The position numbers were made by a program, and so were the translations under genes. Source: an uncultured Pelagibacteraceae bacterium (lineage in GTDB: Bacteria > Pseudomonadota > Alphaproteobacteria > Pelagibacterales > Pelagibacteraceae). From it: DNA of 41,941 bases. Position 1 is the stretch's first letter, and each line of letters starts with the position of its first letter. Location: assembly GCA_902631265.1 (NCBI GenBank), contig CACOXX010000007.1:1-41941 (forward strand). The letters are read 5' to 3'. The notes under the pieces are model-generated. The model was given only the letters and a program-made list of their open reading frames with translations, had not been told where the DNA came from and ran no database searches. Positions 32,141 to 41,668 of the stretch are shown here, one piece after another.

Positions 32141-33517
32141 CTAACTTTTTATAAAAAAATATTTTTTATTATCTTTAAACATATAATTAAAAAAAGATCC
32201 TATAAAAAACAGTACTACTAATCCCATTAACCAATTTGTAACTAATATTGTATAAAAGATATCGCTGTAACCCCCTCCTTTAATATTAATAACGTACCAT
32301 AAACATAAAAAAGGAATTGCAGTAAGCCTTAATATACTAAGATACAAACTAAAGATGGGTCTCTTAAGAGCCTGAAATACAGCAGTAGTAATAAAAAAAG
32401 TTGGATATATTGGACCTATCAATGCTGCAATCTTTAAATATAGAGATCCAAATTTAATAGTTTCTGGATCATCAGTAATTAATCCGAGGAGATTTTCTGC
32501 CCCAAAATAAAGAATAAAGCCAGCCATGATCATAAATGAACAACCAAATATTAATGCTTTTTTATAAAGGTCTCTTATTCTTTCAAATTTTCTAGCTCCG
32601 AAGTTTTGACCTCCAATTGATAATACAGCCGTATTCAATGCTATGACTGGTAATAAGAAAACTTGTTCTATTCTAAGTGCAGCTCCATAACCAGCTGCAG
32701 CAATATCTCCAAATTTTCCTACAAAGTATAATACATTAAATATACCAACACCGATTAACAGCATGCTAAACATTATTGGCACAGACTGAAAAGTAAGATT
32801 ACTTAAAAAGTTAATTTTTGGAATAAAACACTTTGCATATAAATACTCTTTGAGTTTACAACAATAAACTTTTTGCGCTAAATAGATTGTTCCAATAAGT
32901 TGGCAAATAACTGTAGCGATTGCAATACCTGAAATGCCAAAAGCAGGTATTACGAAAAAACCAAAAATAAAAATTGGATTAAGTATGATGTTTAAAAAAA
33001 ATGTAAAAATGAGGACATTTCTATAACTTTTTGTATCACCTTGAGCGTTTAGTGTTCCATTTAAAGATATTTGGATTAATACTATTACTGTGCAATAAAA
33101 AATTATATCTAAATATTCCCTAGTCAAAATAATATTCCCTGGAGAAGACCCTAATAATTGAAGAAGATAATTGGATGAATTAATTCCAATAAATGTGACT
33201 AATAATGAAATAACTATTGCAAAAATTATTGATTGAGCAACATATAATGAAGCAACTTTTTCTTTTTTCTCGCCTATGGAATTTCCTATAAGTGTATTAG
33301 TACCAGCTCCAACACCAACACCTATTGCGATTATAATAAAATAAATTGGAAACGATTTTGCTAGAGCACTTAGTGCATCAGGTGATATCTTTCCAGCAAA
33401 AAAAGTATCAACCAGATTATAAAAGGTTTGAAATAAAGATCCAATACTAGCAGGAAATGTAACTCTCCTTAGAAGTTGCCACATTGGATCCACTGTTAAA
33501 TTAATCTTCTTAACCAT
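32141..33517 (-). CDS. MATE-family multidrug/Na+ or H+ antiporter
   Basis: A 458-residue membrane protein with about twelve hydrophobic segments in two related halves. The N-terminal half has FYNLVDTFFAGKISPDALSAL and GAGTNTLIGNSIG, and the second half has GQNFGARKFERIR, both MATE hallmarks. It resembles the NorM/DinF type efflux proteins; the substrate cannot be read from sequence. It is the last gene of the gatCAB-OMT-trhO unit, starting directly after the trhO stop, and converges on the ABC permease gene one base away. Confidence 0.92.
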   Translation of the reverse strand: MVKKINLTVDPMWQLLRRVTFPASIGSLFQTFYNLVDTFFAGKISPDALSALAKSFPIYFIIIAIGVGVGAGTNTLIGNSIGEKKEKVASLYVAQSIIFAIVISLLVTFIGINSSNYLLQLLGSSPGNIILTREYLDIIFYCTVIVLIQISLNGTLNAQGDTKSYRNVLIFTFFLNIILNPIFIFGFFVIPAFGISGIAIATVICQLIGTIYLAQKVYCCKLKEYLYAKCFIPKINFLSNLTFQSVPIMFSMLLIGVGIFNVLYFVGKFGDIAAAGYGAALRIEQVFLLPVIALNTAVLSIGGQNFGARKFERIRDLYKKALIFGCSFMIMAGFILYFGAENLLGLITDDPETIKFGSLYLKIAALIGPIYPTFFITTAVFQALKRPIFSLYLSILRLTAIPFLCLWYVINIKGGGYSDIFYTILVTNWLMGLVVLFFIGSFFNYMFKDNKKYFFIKS

Positions 33518-34420
33518 CTATTTATAAATTTTTTTAAACATGTAATCTTTTTTTTCTTTTTTTGCTTTATCAATTTGACCTTGTCTCATTCTAAACCCTT
33601 TCTTTTGTTCATCACTTGATTTATTATAACAAGTAGGACAAGAAACACCCTCTTCAAATTTTACGGACTTCTTATCTTTAACAGAAATAGGTTCTCTACA
33701 TCCAGCACAAATTGAATATTTGCCTATATTTAAACTATGGTTCACAGAAACACGATTATCAAATACAAAACATTCTCCTTTCCACAGGCTTTCTTTTCTT
33801 TTAATTTTTGACAAATAATTAATAATACCTCCTTTTAACTGAAAAACATTTTTATAACCTTTATTGTATAAATAATCGCTGGCCTTTTCGCATCGAATGC
33901 CTCCTGTGCAAAACATTCCGATTTTCGAATTCTTATTAAACTTTTTAAAATATTTAGAAAAATCTCTAAAATTATTTAATTTTGGATTTATAGATCTCTT
34001 GAAAGTCCCAATCCTAAACTCAAAATCTTTTCTAGTATCGATTATATAGGTGTCTTTGTTTAAAACGAAATTATTCCATTCCTTAGGAGAAAGATGATTA
34101 TCTTTAACTTTTTTTTTAAGTCTTTTTCCAATTGGAACAACTTCCTTTTTAACCTTCACCCTTCCTTTATGAAAAGGAATAAATTTATTAAAAGAAATAT
34201 TTTCATTATCAAATTTTGAAATGGAAAAGATTTTTTTAAGGTTAATTTTTATTTGTTTAGTATTTTTTTTTAGGAAAGAAATTGATCCATTTATCCCCTC
34301 AGGTGAGATAATTATAGTTCCTTTAATTTTGTAATCATCTATGAAATTTTGAAGTTTGTCTTTGAGTTTACTGATCTTTTTTAATTGTTTAAATTTATAA
34401 AAACCAAAGATGGTATACAT
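33518..34420 (-). CDS. trhO: tRNA uridine(34) hydroxylase, rhodanese-like (TrhO/YceA)
   Basis: A 300-residue protein that in E. coli forms 5-hydroxyuridine at the wobble position of certain tRNAs in an oxygen-dependent reaction. The N-terminal domain begins MYTIFGFYKF and includes GTIIISPEGINGSI. The rhodanese domain contains IIDTRKDFEFRIGTF and the loop MFCTGGIRCEKAS with C171 as the expected catalytic cysteine and a second cysteine C177. A Cys-rich end follows (CAGCREP and CPTC). The ATG overlaps the stop of the O-methyltransferase gene in TAATG, suggesting coupled production. Confidence 0.94.
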   Translation of the reverse strand: MYTIFGFYKFKQLKKISKLKDKLQNFIDDYKIKGTIIISPEGINGSISFLKKNTKQIKINLKKIFSISKFDNENISFNKFIPFHKGRVKVKKEVVPIGKRLKKKVKDNHLSPKEWNNFVLNKDTYIIDTRKDFEFRIGTFKRSINPKLNNFRDFSKYFKKFNKNSKIGMFCTGGIRCEKASDYLYNKGYKNVFQLKGGIINYLSKIKRKESLWKGECFVFDNRVSVNHSLNIGKYSICAGCREPISVKDKKSVKFEEGVSCPTCYNKSSDEQKKGFRMRQGQIDKAKKEKKDYMFKKIYK

Positions 34421-35076
34421 TATAATTTTCTACAAATTGAAAAGCCATCACCTATGGGGATAATCATATTTTCAACTCTTATATCGTTATTTACATAAGT
34501 ATTAAAATCTCGAATTATCTCAGTTAAGTGTTCATTATTGTTTTTATCTACAACTTCGCCATGCCACAAAACATTATCAATAATTATAAAACCATCCCTT
34601 TTTAATAAGTTAAAAGACAATTCATAATATTTTTTGTAATTTTCTTTGTCAGCATCTATAAAAATCAAATCAAACAATTTTTTTTGGCTTATTAATTTAT
34701 TAATTCCATTAATAGCTTCATCAATAATAATATCAATTTTTTCTGAAACTTTTGCCTTTTCAAAGAAATTTTTCGCTACTAATGAAGTATCTTTGTTTTT
34801 ATCGATAGTGGTGATCTTAGAGTCGTTTTCTAGACCAATGCACATACTTAATGAGCTAAGACCAGTAAAAGTACCAATTTCTAAAATTTCTTTAGGTTTA
34901 AATAATTTTGTTACTAAATATAAAAAATGACATTGGTTGATTGAAATTTGTAATTTCTTTTTTTTTCCAAGTGTGTCATTATGTTTAATAATTTCATCTT
35001 GTACTGGATGTAATTTTAAAGAGTGCTCATCAATATATTTTTCTATTTGTTTATTAATAGGTAGATTTGAACTCAT
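34420..35076 (-). CDS. Class I O-methyltransferase, probable TrmR-type tRNA 5-hydroxyuridine methyltransferase
   Basis: A 218-residue SAM-dependent methyltransferase of the caffeoyl-CoA OMT family. Motif I is EILEIGTFTG (residues 63-71 region), the metal site LIFIDADKENY (D141, D143) and IIIDNVLWHG (D167, N168), and the end reads MIIPIGDGFSICRK. B. subtilis TrmR (YrrM), which methylates 5-hydroxyuridine in tRNA to 5-methoxyuridine, belongs to this family and is about the same length. The gene overlaps trhO, whose product makes 5-hydroxyuridine, and follows gatCAB. That context is the reason for the specific call; a catechol-type small-molecule OMT remains possible. Confidence 0.72.
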   Translation of the reverse strand: MSSNLPINKQIEKYIDEHSLKLHPVQDEIIKHNDTLGKKKKLQISINQCHFLYLVTKLFKPKEILEIGTFTGLSSLSMCIGLENDSKITTIDKNKDTSLVAKNFFEKAKVSEKIDIIIDEAINGINKLISQKKLFDLIFIDADKENYKKYYELSFNLLKRDGFIIIDNVLWHGEVVDKNNNEHLTEIIRDFNTYVNNDIRVENMIIPIGDGFSICRKL

Positions 35077-35077
35077 G

Positions 35078-36541
35078 CTAGTTCAATTTTTTCTTTAAAA
35101 TATCATTTACTAACTTAGGATTGGCTTTGCCATCTGTCTTTTTCATAACTTGACCAACAAAAAAACCAAACAATTTATCTTTACCGGATTTAAATAGTTC
35201 AACATTTTTAGGATTTTCTTTAATTACATCATCTATAATTTTTTCAATTTCTTTAGGGTCGCTTTGTTGTTTCAATCCCTTTTCGTCAATAATGCTTTTT
35301 GGATCTTTGCTTTCATTTGCCATTATTTCAAAAACTGTTTTTGCAATTTTGCCAGAAATGGTACCATCTTTAATCAAGTTAATTAAAGATGATAAATTTT
35401 TAGATGAAATAGGACTTTGTGATATTTCTAAACTTCTATCATTAAGTAATGCAAATAATTCACCTGTTATCCAGTTTGTTGCTAGCTTAATATCTGAATT
35501 TTTAATTACATCTTCAAAATATTTTGATGTTTCAATATCAGATACCAATATATTTGCCTCGTATGGAGTTAATTTAAACTTATCTACAAATCTTTTTTTC
35601 TTTTCATCGGGAAGTTCAGGTATTTCCTTTTTTATTTTTGATATGAAATCGTCAGTTAATTCAAGTGGTAACAAGTCAGGATCAGGAAAGTATCTATAAT
35701 CGTGAGCATCTTCTTTTGATCTCATCGATCTAGTCTCATTTTTTTTTGTATCAAAAAGACGAGTTTCTTGATCAATAGAGCCTCCCTCTTCTAATATATC
35801 AGCTTGACGGTTTGCTTCATATTCAATTGCCATTTGCATAAATTTTATAGAATTGACGTTTTTAATTTCACATCTTGTGCCTAACTTTTTATCCCCAGTC
35901 TTTCTGATTGAAACATTCACATCAGCTCTTAAAGATCCTTCTTGCATATTTCCATCACAAGTTCCAAGATATCTCATAATTGATCTAAGTTTTTTGATGT
36001 ATAAATTTACTTCCTCTGGAGATCTTAAGTCTGGTTTGCTTACTATTTCCATAAGGGCAACTCCAGACCTATTTAAATCTACTAGAGTGTTTTGGGGATC
36101 AATGTCATGAATACTTTTTCCTGCATCTTGCTCTAAATGCAGCCTTTCAATACCAACTTTTTTTTCTCCATCAGGTAAATCTAATAAAATTGAACCTTCA
36201 CCAACTATTGGATCTTTGTATTGAGAAATTTGATATCCTTGTGGTAAATCAGCATAAAAATAGTTTTTCCTATCAAAAATTGATTTTTTATTTATCGCTG
36301 CATTGAGACCTACGCCCGTTTTTACTGCTTGCTTTATACAAAATTCATTTATTACTGGTAGCATTCCAGGAAATGCAGCATCTACCAAGCTCACTTGGGT
36401 ATTTGGTTCAGCACCAAAGTTTGTAGGCGAGTCAGAAAATAGCTTCGATTTTGAAAGAACTTGAGCATGAACTTCTAAACCAATTATAACTTCGTATTCT
36501 GAGTTACCTCTCTTTATTAAATATTCTTTATTTTTACTCAT
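35078..36541 (-). CDS. gatB: Aspartyl/glutamyl-tRNA(Asn/Gln) amidotransferase subunit B
   Basis: A 487-residue subunit that binds the mischarged tRNA and activates it by phosphorylation in the GatCAB complex. Conserved: [65 protein letters not shown] and [11 protein letters not shown]. The C-terminal YqeY-like domain follows (from about residue 340), including [17 protein letters not shown]. It overlaps gatA by four bases and lies one base from the O-methyltransferase gene. Confidence 0.97.
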   Translation of the reverse strand: MSKNKEYLIKRGNSEYEVIIGLEVHAQVLSKSKLFSDSPTNFGAEPNTQVSLVDAAFPGMLPVINEFCIKQAVKTGVGLNAAINKKSIFDRKNYFYADLPQGYQISQYKDPIVGEGSILLDLPDGEKKVGIERLHLEQDAGKSIHDIDPQNTLVDLNRSGVALMEIVSKPDLRSPEEVNLYIKKLRSIMRYLGTCDGNMQEGSLRADVNVSIRKTGDKKLGTRCEIKNVNSIKFMQMAIEYEANRQADILEEGGSIDQETRLFDTKKNETRSMRSKEDAHDYRYFPDPDLLPLELTDDFISKIKKEIPELPDEKKKRFVDKFKLTPYEANILVSDIETSKYFEDVIKNSDIKLATNWITGELFALLNDRSLEISQSPISSKNLSSLINLIKDGTISGKIAKTVFEIMANESKDPKSIIDEKGLKQQSDPKEIEKIIDDVIKENPKNVELFKSGKDKLFGFFVGQVMKKTDGKANPKLVNDILKKKLN

Positions 36542-37995
36542 TTAATCCACCAATCCTGAAAATTGTTTTTGAAACTTAATTCTTTTTCCATTGAATATGA
36601 AATATCTAATAAATTCTGCTCTTCAAATGCTTTGCCTATTAGTTGTAAGCCTAAAGGATAATCATTTTTATCTTTACCTGCTGGAATAGATATAGCTGGC
36701 AGTCCTGACAAATTGACTGGCACTGTAAAGATATCATTTAGATACATTGATACAGGATCATCTGTTTTGTCACCAATCTTGAAGGCCGAACTAGGTGTGG
36801 AAGGAGTCAAAATTGCATCTATAGATTTATAAGCTTCATCAAAATCATTTTTGATTAATCTTCTAATTTTTTGTGCTTTTAAATAATAAGCATCATAATA
36901 ACCAGATGACAAAACATATGTTCCAATCATTATTCTTCTTTTTACTTCATCACCAAAACCCTCTGATCTTGTGTTTTCATACATGCTGATTAAATTTTCT
37001 CCCTCAGAACGATATCCGTACTTTACTCCGTCATACCTAGCTAGGTTAGAGGATGCTTCAGCTGGTGCAACTATATAATAAGCAGGCAATGCGTACTTAG
37101 TGTGAGGTAAAGACATATCAATAATTTTTGCTCCTAATTTTTTTAATAAAGTAATTCCATCTTGCCACAAACTTTCAATCTCCTTGGGCATGCCATCGAC
37201 TCTATATTCTTTTGGAATACCAATTTTTTTTCCTTTAATATTAGAACTTAACGATTTGAAATAATCACCTCTCTTAAAATTTACCGATGTTGAATCTTTT
37301 GTATCGTACTTACTTATAACATCTAACATTAAAGCAGCGTCAGACACATCCTGAGTCATCGGTCCTGCTTGATCTAATGAAGAAGCAAATGCAACAATAC
37401 CATATCGAGAACAACTGCCATATGTTGGTTTCAAACCCACAGTACCAGTAAAAGACGCTGGTTGTCTTATTGAGCCTCCAGTATCAGTTCCAATAGTTGC
37501 TGGTGTCAATTTAGCTGCAAGTGCTGAAGCTGATCCACCTGAAGACCCACCTGGCACAACTTTTTTACCAACTGGACTTTCGACATTTCCAAAAAAACTA
37601 GTTTCGTTTGATGAACCCATTGCAAATTCATCACAATTAAGTTTTCCAAGCAAAATAGCCCCTTCATCCCATAAATGTTGGGTTACAGTGGACTCGTAAC
37701 TAGGAATAAAATTTGAAAGTATTTTACTTCCAGCTGTTGTCTTTAGATTATTGGTACAAAAAAGATCTTTAACTGCAAGGGGAACTCCAGGGAGCTTGTA
37801 ATCAAAATTTCCCTTTTCATCAAATTTTTTGGCTTTTTCAATTGCATTTTCAAAATCGGTAGTGATGTATGTATTCAAATCTTTCGATTTTTCAGCTCTA
37901 GCAATATATGCTTTTGTAATTTCTTGAGAAGATAATTCTTTATTCTTAATTTTATCAATTAAAGCTGATAAAGTAAGGTTTATTATATCACTCAT
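36538..37995 (-). CDS. gatA: Aspartyl/glutamyl-tRNA(Asn/Gln) amidotransferase subunit A
   Basis: A 485-residue amidase-signature subunit that releases ammonia from glutamine for transamidation of Glu-tRNA(Gln) or Asp-tRNA(Asn). The Ser-Ser-Lys triad is visible: K76 in [11 protein letters not shown], cis-serine S151 in GGSSGGSAS and the nucleophile S175 in [34 protein letters not shown] follows. The length is normal. Four-base ATGA-type overlaps join it to gatC and gatB. Confidence 0.97.
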   Translation of the reverse strand: MSDIINLTLSALIDKIKNKELSSQEITKAYIARAEKSKDLNTYITTDFENAIEKAKKFDEKGNFDYKLPGVPLAVKDLFCTNNLKTTAGSKILSNFIPSYESTVTQHLWDEGAILLGKLNCDEFAMGSSNETSFFGNVESPVGKKVVPGGSSGGSASALAAKLTPATIGTDTGGSIRQPASFTGTVGLKPTYGSCSRYGIVAFASSLDQAGPMTQDVSDAALMLDVISKYDTKDSTSVNFKRGDYFKSLSSNIKGKKIGIPKEYRVDGMPKEIESLWQDGITLLKKLGAKIIDMSLPHTKYALPAYYIVAPAEASSNLARYDGVKYGYRSEGENLISMYENTRSEGFGDEVKRRIMIGTYVLSSGYYDAYYLKAQKIRRLIKNDFDEAYKSIDAILTPSTPSSAFKIGDKTDDPVSMYLNDIFTVPVNLSGLPAISIPAGKDKNDYPLGLQLIGKAFEEQNLLDISYSMEKELSFKNNFQDWWIK

Positions 37996-38279
37996 TCTAC
38001 AACCTTTGGTACGACAAAAAAATCTTTATTTTCGTCTGGTGAATTTTTTAAGATTTGTTCTCTTATATTTTTTGTTTTGACCTCATCGCCTCTTAATTTC
38101 AATGATGTTTCGGCAATTGATGTCAGTGGGTCCACTTTTTTAGTATCAACTTTATTTAACGCTTCGATAAATTCAAAAATAGAATTTAGATCTTTTTCAA
38201 GTTCTTTTGCTTTTTTATCATCTATGGAAATTCTTGATAATTTTGCTATATGTTTAATTGTTTTAAGATCTATGCTCAT
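37992..38279 (-). CDS. gatC: Aspartyl/glutamyl-tRNA(Asn/Gln) amidotransferase subunit C
   Basis: A 95-residue subunit that holds GatA and GatB together. Typical blocks are [41 protein letters not shown] and the C-terminal [10 protein letters not shown]. It is the first gene of the minus-strand gatCAB-OMT-trhO-MATE unit and is divergent from ruvX, with 50 bases between them. Confidence 0.95.
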   Translation of the reverse strand: MSIDLKTIKHIAKLSRISIDDKKAKELEKDLNSIFEFIEALNKVDTKKVDPLTSIAETSLKLRGDEVKTKNIREQILKNSPDENKDFFVVPKVVE

Positions 38280-38329
38280 ATGATAATTAAATTTAAAGGA
38301 AAAATATCATTATATAAGAAAAAAACAAT
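38280..38329. promoter_or_regulatory. Divergent intergenic region gatC / ruvX
   Basis: A 50-base AT-rich gap between outward-facing units. AAGGAAA at 38297-38303 is too far (about 27 bases) from the ruvX ATG to act as its ribosome binding site. No clear promoter pair was recognised. Confidence 0.3.
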
Positions 38330-38785
38330 ATGATCACTTTAAAGGAACTCAAGTCTAAAATTGATAAAAACGCAAGGTTAATTGGTTTAGATCTTGGAAA
38401 AAAGAGAATTGGTGTTTCAATCTGTGATCATAAACGAATTATAGCGACTCCTTTTAAAACTATAGAATATGTTGATCATGAAAATTTTATCAGTGAACTT
38501 TTAGAAATAATTGATCAAGAAAATATAAAGGCTATTGTTGTAGGAAATCCATTGAATATGGATGGAAGTAAAGGCCCCTCTTCTCAATCAGCTTTAGACA
38601 AAGCTAAGATGATTGAGAATAAAACAAATACACCTGTGGCTTTATGGGATGAGAGATTATCAACTGTCGGTGCCTTTAAGATATCAAGTCAATTAGACAT
38701 TAATGTATCTAAAAGAGTTCAAAAAATAGATGAAAATGCAGCAACGTTTATATTGCAGGGAGCGATTGAATTTTTAAATAATTAA
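38330..38785 (+). CDS. ruvX: Putative pre-16S rRNA nuclease / Holliday junction resolvase-like RuvX (YqgF)
   Basis: A 151-residue RNase H-fold nuclease. [17 protein letters not shown] gives the first catalytic aspartate (D21), [18 protein letters not shown] the central motif, and [13 protein letters not shown] the DER motif; the final acidic region is [16 protein letters not shown]. In E. coli YqgF processes the 16S rRNA 5' end. It starts the plus-strand ruvX-pyrB-pyrX-plsY-topA block, 41 bases before pyrB. Confidence 0.94.
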   Translation: MITLKELKSKIDKNARLIGLDLGKKRIGVSICDHKRIIATPFKTIEYVDHENFISELLEIIDQENIKAIVVGNPLNMDGSKGPSSQSALDKAKMIENKTNTPVALWDERLSTVGAFKISSQLDINVSKRVQKIDENAATFILQGAIEFLNN

Positions 38786-38826
38786 GCTTGCAATATCAAT
38801 GCTTTAAAGCTATAGAGTTGGTTTTA

Positions 38827-39768
38827 ATGGCTATAAACAATAACGCTATTAAAATTTCTCAAAAACACCTGCTAGGTATCCAAGATCTTTCTATTTCAGA
38901 TGTAAAACTTATCTTAGATGAAGCAAAAAAATTTATTTCACTTAATAAAAGTAAAAACAAAAAGTTAGATATTCTTAGAGGAAAAACTCAAATAAATCTT
39001 TTTTTTGAACCTTCGACGAGAACCCAAAGTTCTTTTGAACTAGCTGGAAAGAGACTTGGAGCAGATGTGATGTCGATGAATATAACTAATTCTGCTATTA
39101 AAAAAGGTGAAACATTAATCGACACTGCAATGACACTAAATGCAATGCATCCAGATATAATTGTAGTAAGACACCAAGATAGTGGTGCATCAAATCTTCT
39201 TTCACAGAAAGTAAATTGTTCAGTTCTAAATGCTGGTGATGGTAGACGTGAACATCCAACACAAGCTTTACTTGATGCGCTTACAATAATCGAAAAAAAG
39301 AAAAAAATTGAAGGTTTGCGAATTGCTATTTGTGGAGACATTTTACACTCAAGAGTAGCTAGATCAAATATTTTTTTGTTAAACATGTTAGGTGCTGAAG
39401 TGAATATAGTTGCCCCAACAAATCTCATGCCAAAAGATATTGAAAAATTTGGAGTTAAAACATTTTCAAATATGAAAGAAGGTGTGAAAGATTGTGATAT
39501 AGTTATGATGTTAAGGTTACAAAACGAGAGGATGAGTAGTTCATTTTTGTCATCAAATAGAGAGTATTATGAGTATTATGGCTTAACTCCTGACAAACTA
39601 GAAAAAGCAAAAAAAGATGCAATAATTATGCATCCTGGACCAATGAATAGAGGTATTGAAATTGATACCAAACTTGCTGACGATATAAATAAAAGCGTAA
39701 TTAAAGAACAGGTTGAGTTAGGTGTTGCGGTAAGAATGGCTTGTTTAAAAATTTTTTGTGAAAAATGA
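38827..39768 (+). CDS. pyrB: Aspartate carbamoyltransferase catalytic subunit
   Basis: 313 residues from ATG 38827, a normal length; a TTG at 38788 would add 13 unconserved residues. It joins carbamoyl phosphate and aspartate in pyrimidine synthesis. [12 protein letters not shown] (S63-T66) binds carbamoyl phosphate, and [31 protein letters not shown] and [12 protein letters not shown] complete the site. No regulatory pyrI follows. Instead a dihydroorotase-like protein is coupled by a four-base ATGA overlap, as in bacteria whose ATCase forms a complex with a PyrC-like partner. Confidence 0.97.
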   Translation: MAINNNAIKISQKHLLGIQDLSISDVKLILDEAKKFISLNKSKNKKLDILRGKTQINLFFEPSTRTQSSFELAGKRLGADVMSMNITNSAIKKGETLIDTAMTLNAMHPDIIVVRHQDSGASNLLSQKVNCSVLNAGDGRREHPTQALLDALTIIEKKKKIEGLRIAICGDILHSRVARSNIFLLNMLGAEVNIVAPTNLMPKDIEKFGVKTFSNMKEGVKDCDIVMMLRLQNERMSSSFLSSNREYYEYYGLTPDKLEKAKKDAIIMHPGPMNRGIEIDTKLADDINKSVIKEQVELGVAVRMACLKIFCEK

Positions 39769-41051
39769 AGAAACAATATTTTTTAAATGCAAACATAGTT
39801 GATCCAGCTAATTCTGTGGAAGAATTAGGTGGTTTAATTATTAATGAGAATGGAAAAATTGAGGCAATAGGAAAAAAAGTAAATAAAAATAATATTCCCT
39901 CACGTGAAAAATTCATAGATCTCAAAGAAAAATATATATTTCCTGGTTTAATCGATATGAGAGTTTTTGTTGGGGAGCCAGGCTTTGAGTATAAAGAGAA
40001 TTTTAAAACATTAAGTAATGCCGCCTTAGCAGGTGGGGTTACATCTGTTGTGACAATGCCAAATACTTCACCTGTTATTGATAACGTTTCCATGGTTGAT
40101 TTTTTAAAAAGGAGAGGACGAGATAAATCAAAAATAAATATATATCCAACTGCTACCTTAACTAAAAATCTTGAAGGTAATAATATGAATGAGTTCGGCC
40201 TTTTACAAAAAAAAGGAATAATTGGTTTCACAGATGGAATAAAAACAATTCAAAACACAAGAGTAATGTCTAGAATAATGAAATCTGCTTACGATTTGAA
40301 CTCATTAATTATACAACATGCTGAAGATTTCGAATTAGCAAAAAACGGCCAGGTTAATGATGGGATTATCGCAACTAAATTAGGTCTACACGGTATACCA
40401 GATTATGCAGAGAAAATAATTGTTGAAAGAGACTTAAGTTTACTTCAGGATTATAATTGCAGATATCATATTTCACAAATATCTTCAGCAAAATCTTTGG
40501 AAGTAATCAAACGTAATAAAGATAACGTAAATTTTACAACTGGAGTTTCTATTAACAATTTATCACTCAACGAAAATGATATTGGAGATTTTAGAACTTT
40601 TTTAAAACTTTCTCCACCACTTCGAACAGAAGATGATAGACTTTCATTAATAAAAGGTATTAATCAAGATTTAATTGATGTCATAGTTTCAGATCACAAA
40701 CCTGAAGACGAAGAGTCAAAAAGATTAACGTTTTCACAAGCTGCAACTGGAGCATCAGGTATAGAAACTTTATTATCTCTCGCGTTAGAGTTATTCCACA
40801 ATGAGTCTTTAAAACTATCTAAAATAATTCAGTGTTTAACAAGTAATCCTGCAAAAATATTAAAGATAAATAAGGGAAGTTTATCTATAGGAAATGATGC
40901 TGACTTTTGTATAGTCGATTTATTTAAACCTTGGATAGTAAAAAAAGAAAATATGATCAGTAAATCTAAAAATACATGCATCGAGGATAAAAAACTTCAA
41001 GGTAAAGTGCTTAATACATATATTAAAGGTGTAGAACTATATAAATGCTAA
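39765..41051 (+). CDS. Dihydroorotase-like protein, probably non-catalytic (PyrX/PyrC' type)
   Basis: A 428-residue amidohydrolase-fold protein clearly related to type I dihydroorotase: [67 protein letters not shown] and VSDHKPED. The first metal motif, DxHxH in active enzymes, is DMRVF (residues 64-68), so both histidines are gone (R66, F68). The first metal site cannot form normally. In Pseudomonas a metal-site-less PyrC' is a structural partner of ATCase. The same role is inferred here from fusion-tight coupling to pyrB. A true PyrC should exist elsewhere. Confidence 0.88.
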   Translation: MKKQYFLNANIVDPANSVEELGGLIINENGKIEAIGKKVNKNNIPSREKFIDLKEKYIFPGLIDMRVFVGEPGFEYKENFKTLSNAALAGGVTSVVTMPNTSPVIDNVSMVDFLKRRGRDKSKINIYPTATLTKNLEGNNMNEFGLLQKKGIIGFTDGIKTIQNTRVMSRIMKSAYDLNSLIIQHAEDFELAKNGQVNDGIIATKLGLHGIPDYAEKIIVERDLSLLQDYNCRYHISQISSAKSLEVIKRNKDNVNFTTGVSINNLSLNENDIGDFRTFLKLSPPLRTEDDRLSLIKGINQDLIDVIVSDHKPEDEESKRLTFSQAATGASGIETLLSLALELFHNESLKLSKIIQCLTSNPAKILKINKGSLSIGNDADFCIVDLFKPWIVKKENMISKSKNTCIEDKKLQGKVLNTYIKGVELYKC

Positions 41052-41632
41052 ATTTTGAGTTATTTTTAATTATAATAGTAAGTTATTTATTTGGATCCAT
41101 ACCCTTTGGATTACTTTTAACTAAAATTTTTTTAAAAAAAGATATCCGTGAAATAGGATCTGGTAATATCGGTGCAACAAATGTATTAAGAGCTGGTAAC
41201 AAAATTTTAGGTTACTCAACTTTGGTTCTCGATATATTAAAAGCTGTTCTTCCAATTTTATATATAAAATTTTTCATGAATGATTATTTGTATATATCTG
41301 CATTGTCAATTTTTATAGGTCACGTCTTCCCTATTTGGTTAAAATTTAAAGGTGGTAAAGGAGTTGCGTCTTATCTTGGAATTCTTTGTTGTTTGGATAT
41401 TTTTACTGCTTTAATTTTTGGAGTCGTCTGGATTTCTATTTTTATACTTTTTAAATTTTCATCATTAAGTTCTCTACTTGCAAGTTTAACAATTCCAATT
41501 TTTCAGTTTTTTTATAATTCTAATTCTGACTACTATTTTTACTTTATGATGTTCATTTTGATTTTTTTCACACATAGAGAAAATATAAAACGCCTGAGAA
41601 ATAATACAGAATCTAAATCAAAAATTTATTAA
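41045..41632 (+). CDS. plsY: Acyl-phosphate:glycerol-3-phosphate acyltransferase PlsY
   Basis: A 195-residue inner membrane enzyme with about five hydrophobic segments. It transfers the acyl group made by PlsX to glycerol-3-phosphate. Motifs: YLFGSIPFGLLL, REIGSGNIGATNVLRAGNK (residues 35-53) and GHVFPIWLKFKGGKGVA. The ATG overlaps the end of the dihydroorotase-like gene by seven bases. In related bacteria dprA often follows; here topA begins 36 bases later. Confidence 0.95.
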   Translation: MLNFELFLIIIVSYLFGSIPFGLLLTKIFLKKDIREIGSGNIGATNVLRAGNKILGYSTLVLDILKAVLPILYIKFFMNDYLYISALSIFIGHVFPIWLKFKGGKGVASYLGILCCLDIFTALIFGVVWISIFILFKFSSLSSLLASLTIPIFQFFYNSNSDYYFYFMMFILIFFTHRENIKRLRNNTESKSKIY

Positions 41633-41668
41633 TTTGACTATCAATCTTATTTATGATTTTTTGTTTAC

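Noticed and set aside
32141-32175. A/T-rich pseudo-hairpin between the ABC permease and MATE genes as terminator
   Set aside because: It is a simple run of A and T with no GC stem, indistinguishable from background in this genome.
38788-38826. TTG start for pyrB
   Set aside because: ATG 38827 gives the normal ATCase length, and the extra 13 residues look like intergenic sequence.
38988-39428. A 146-codon open frame on the minus strand
   Set aside because: It mirrors conserved pyrB codons and has no family resemblance.
39701-40231. A 176-codon open frame on the minus strand
   Set aside because: It is antisense to pyrB and the dihydroorotase-like gene, with no recognisable domain.
39765-41051. 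Active dihydroorotase PyrC
   Set aside because: The HxH metal motif is DMRVF, so catalysis is unlikely.
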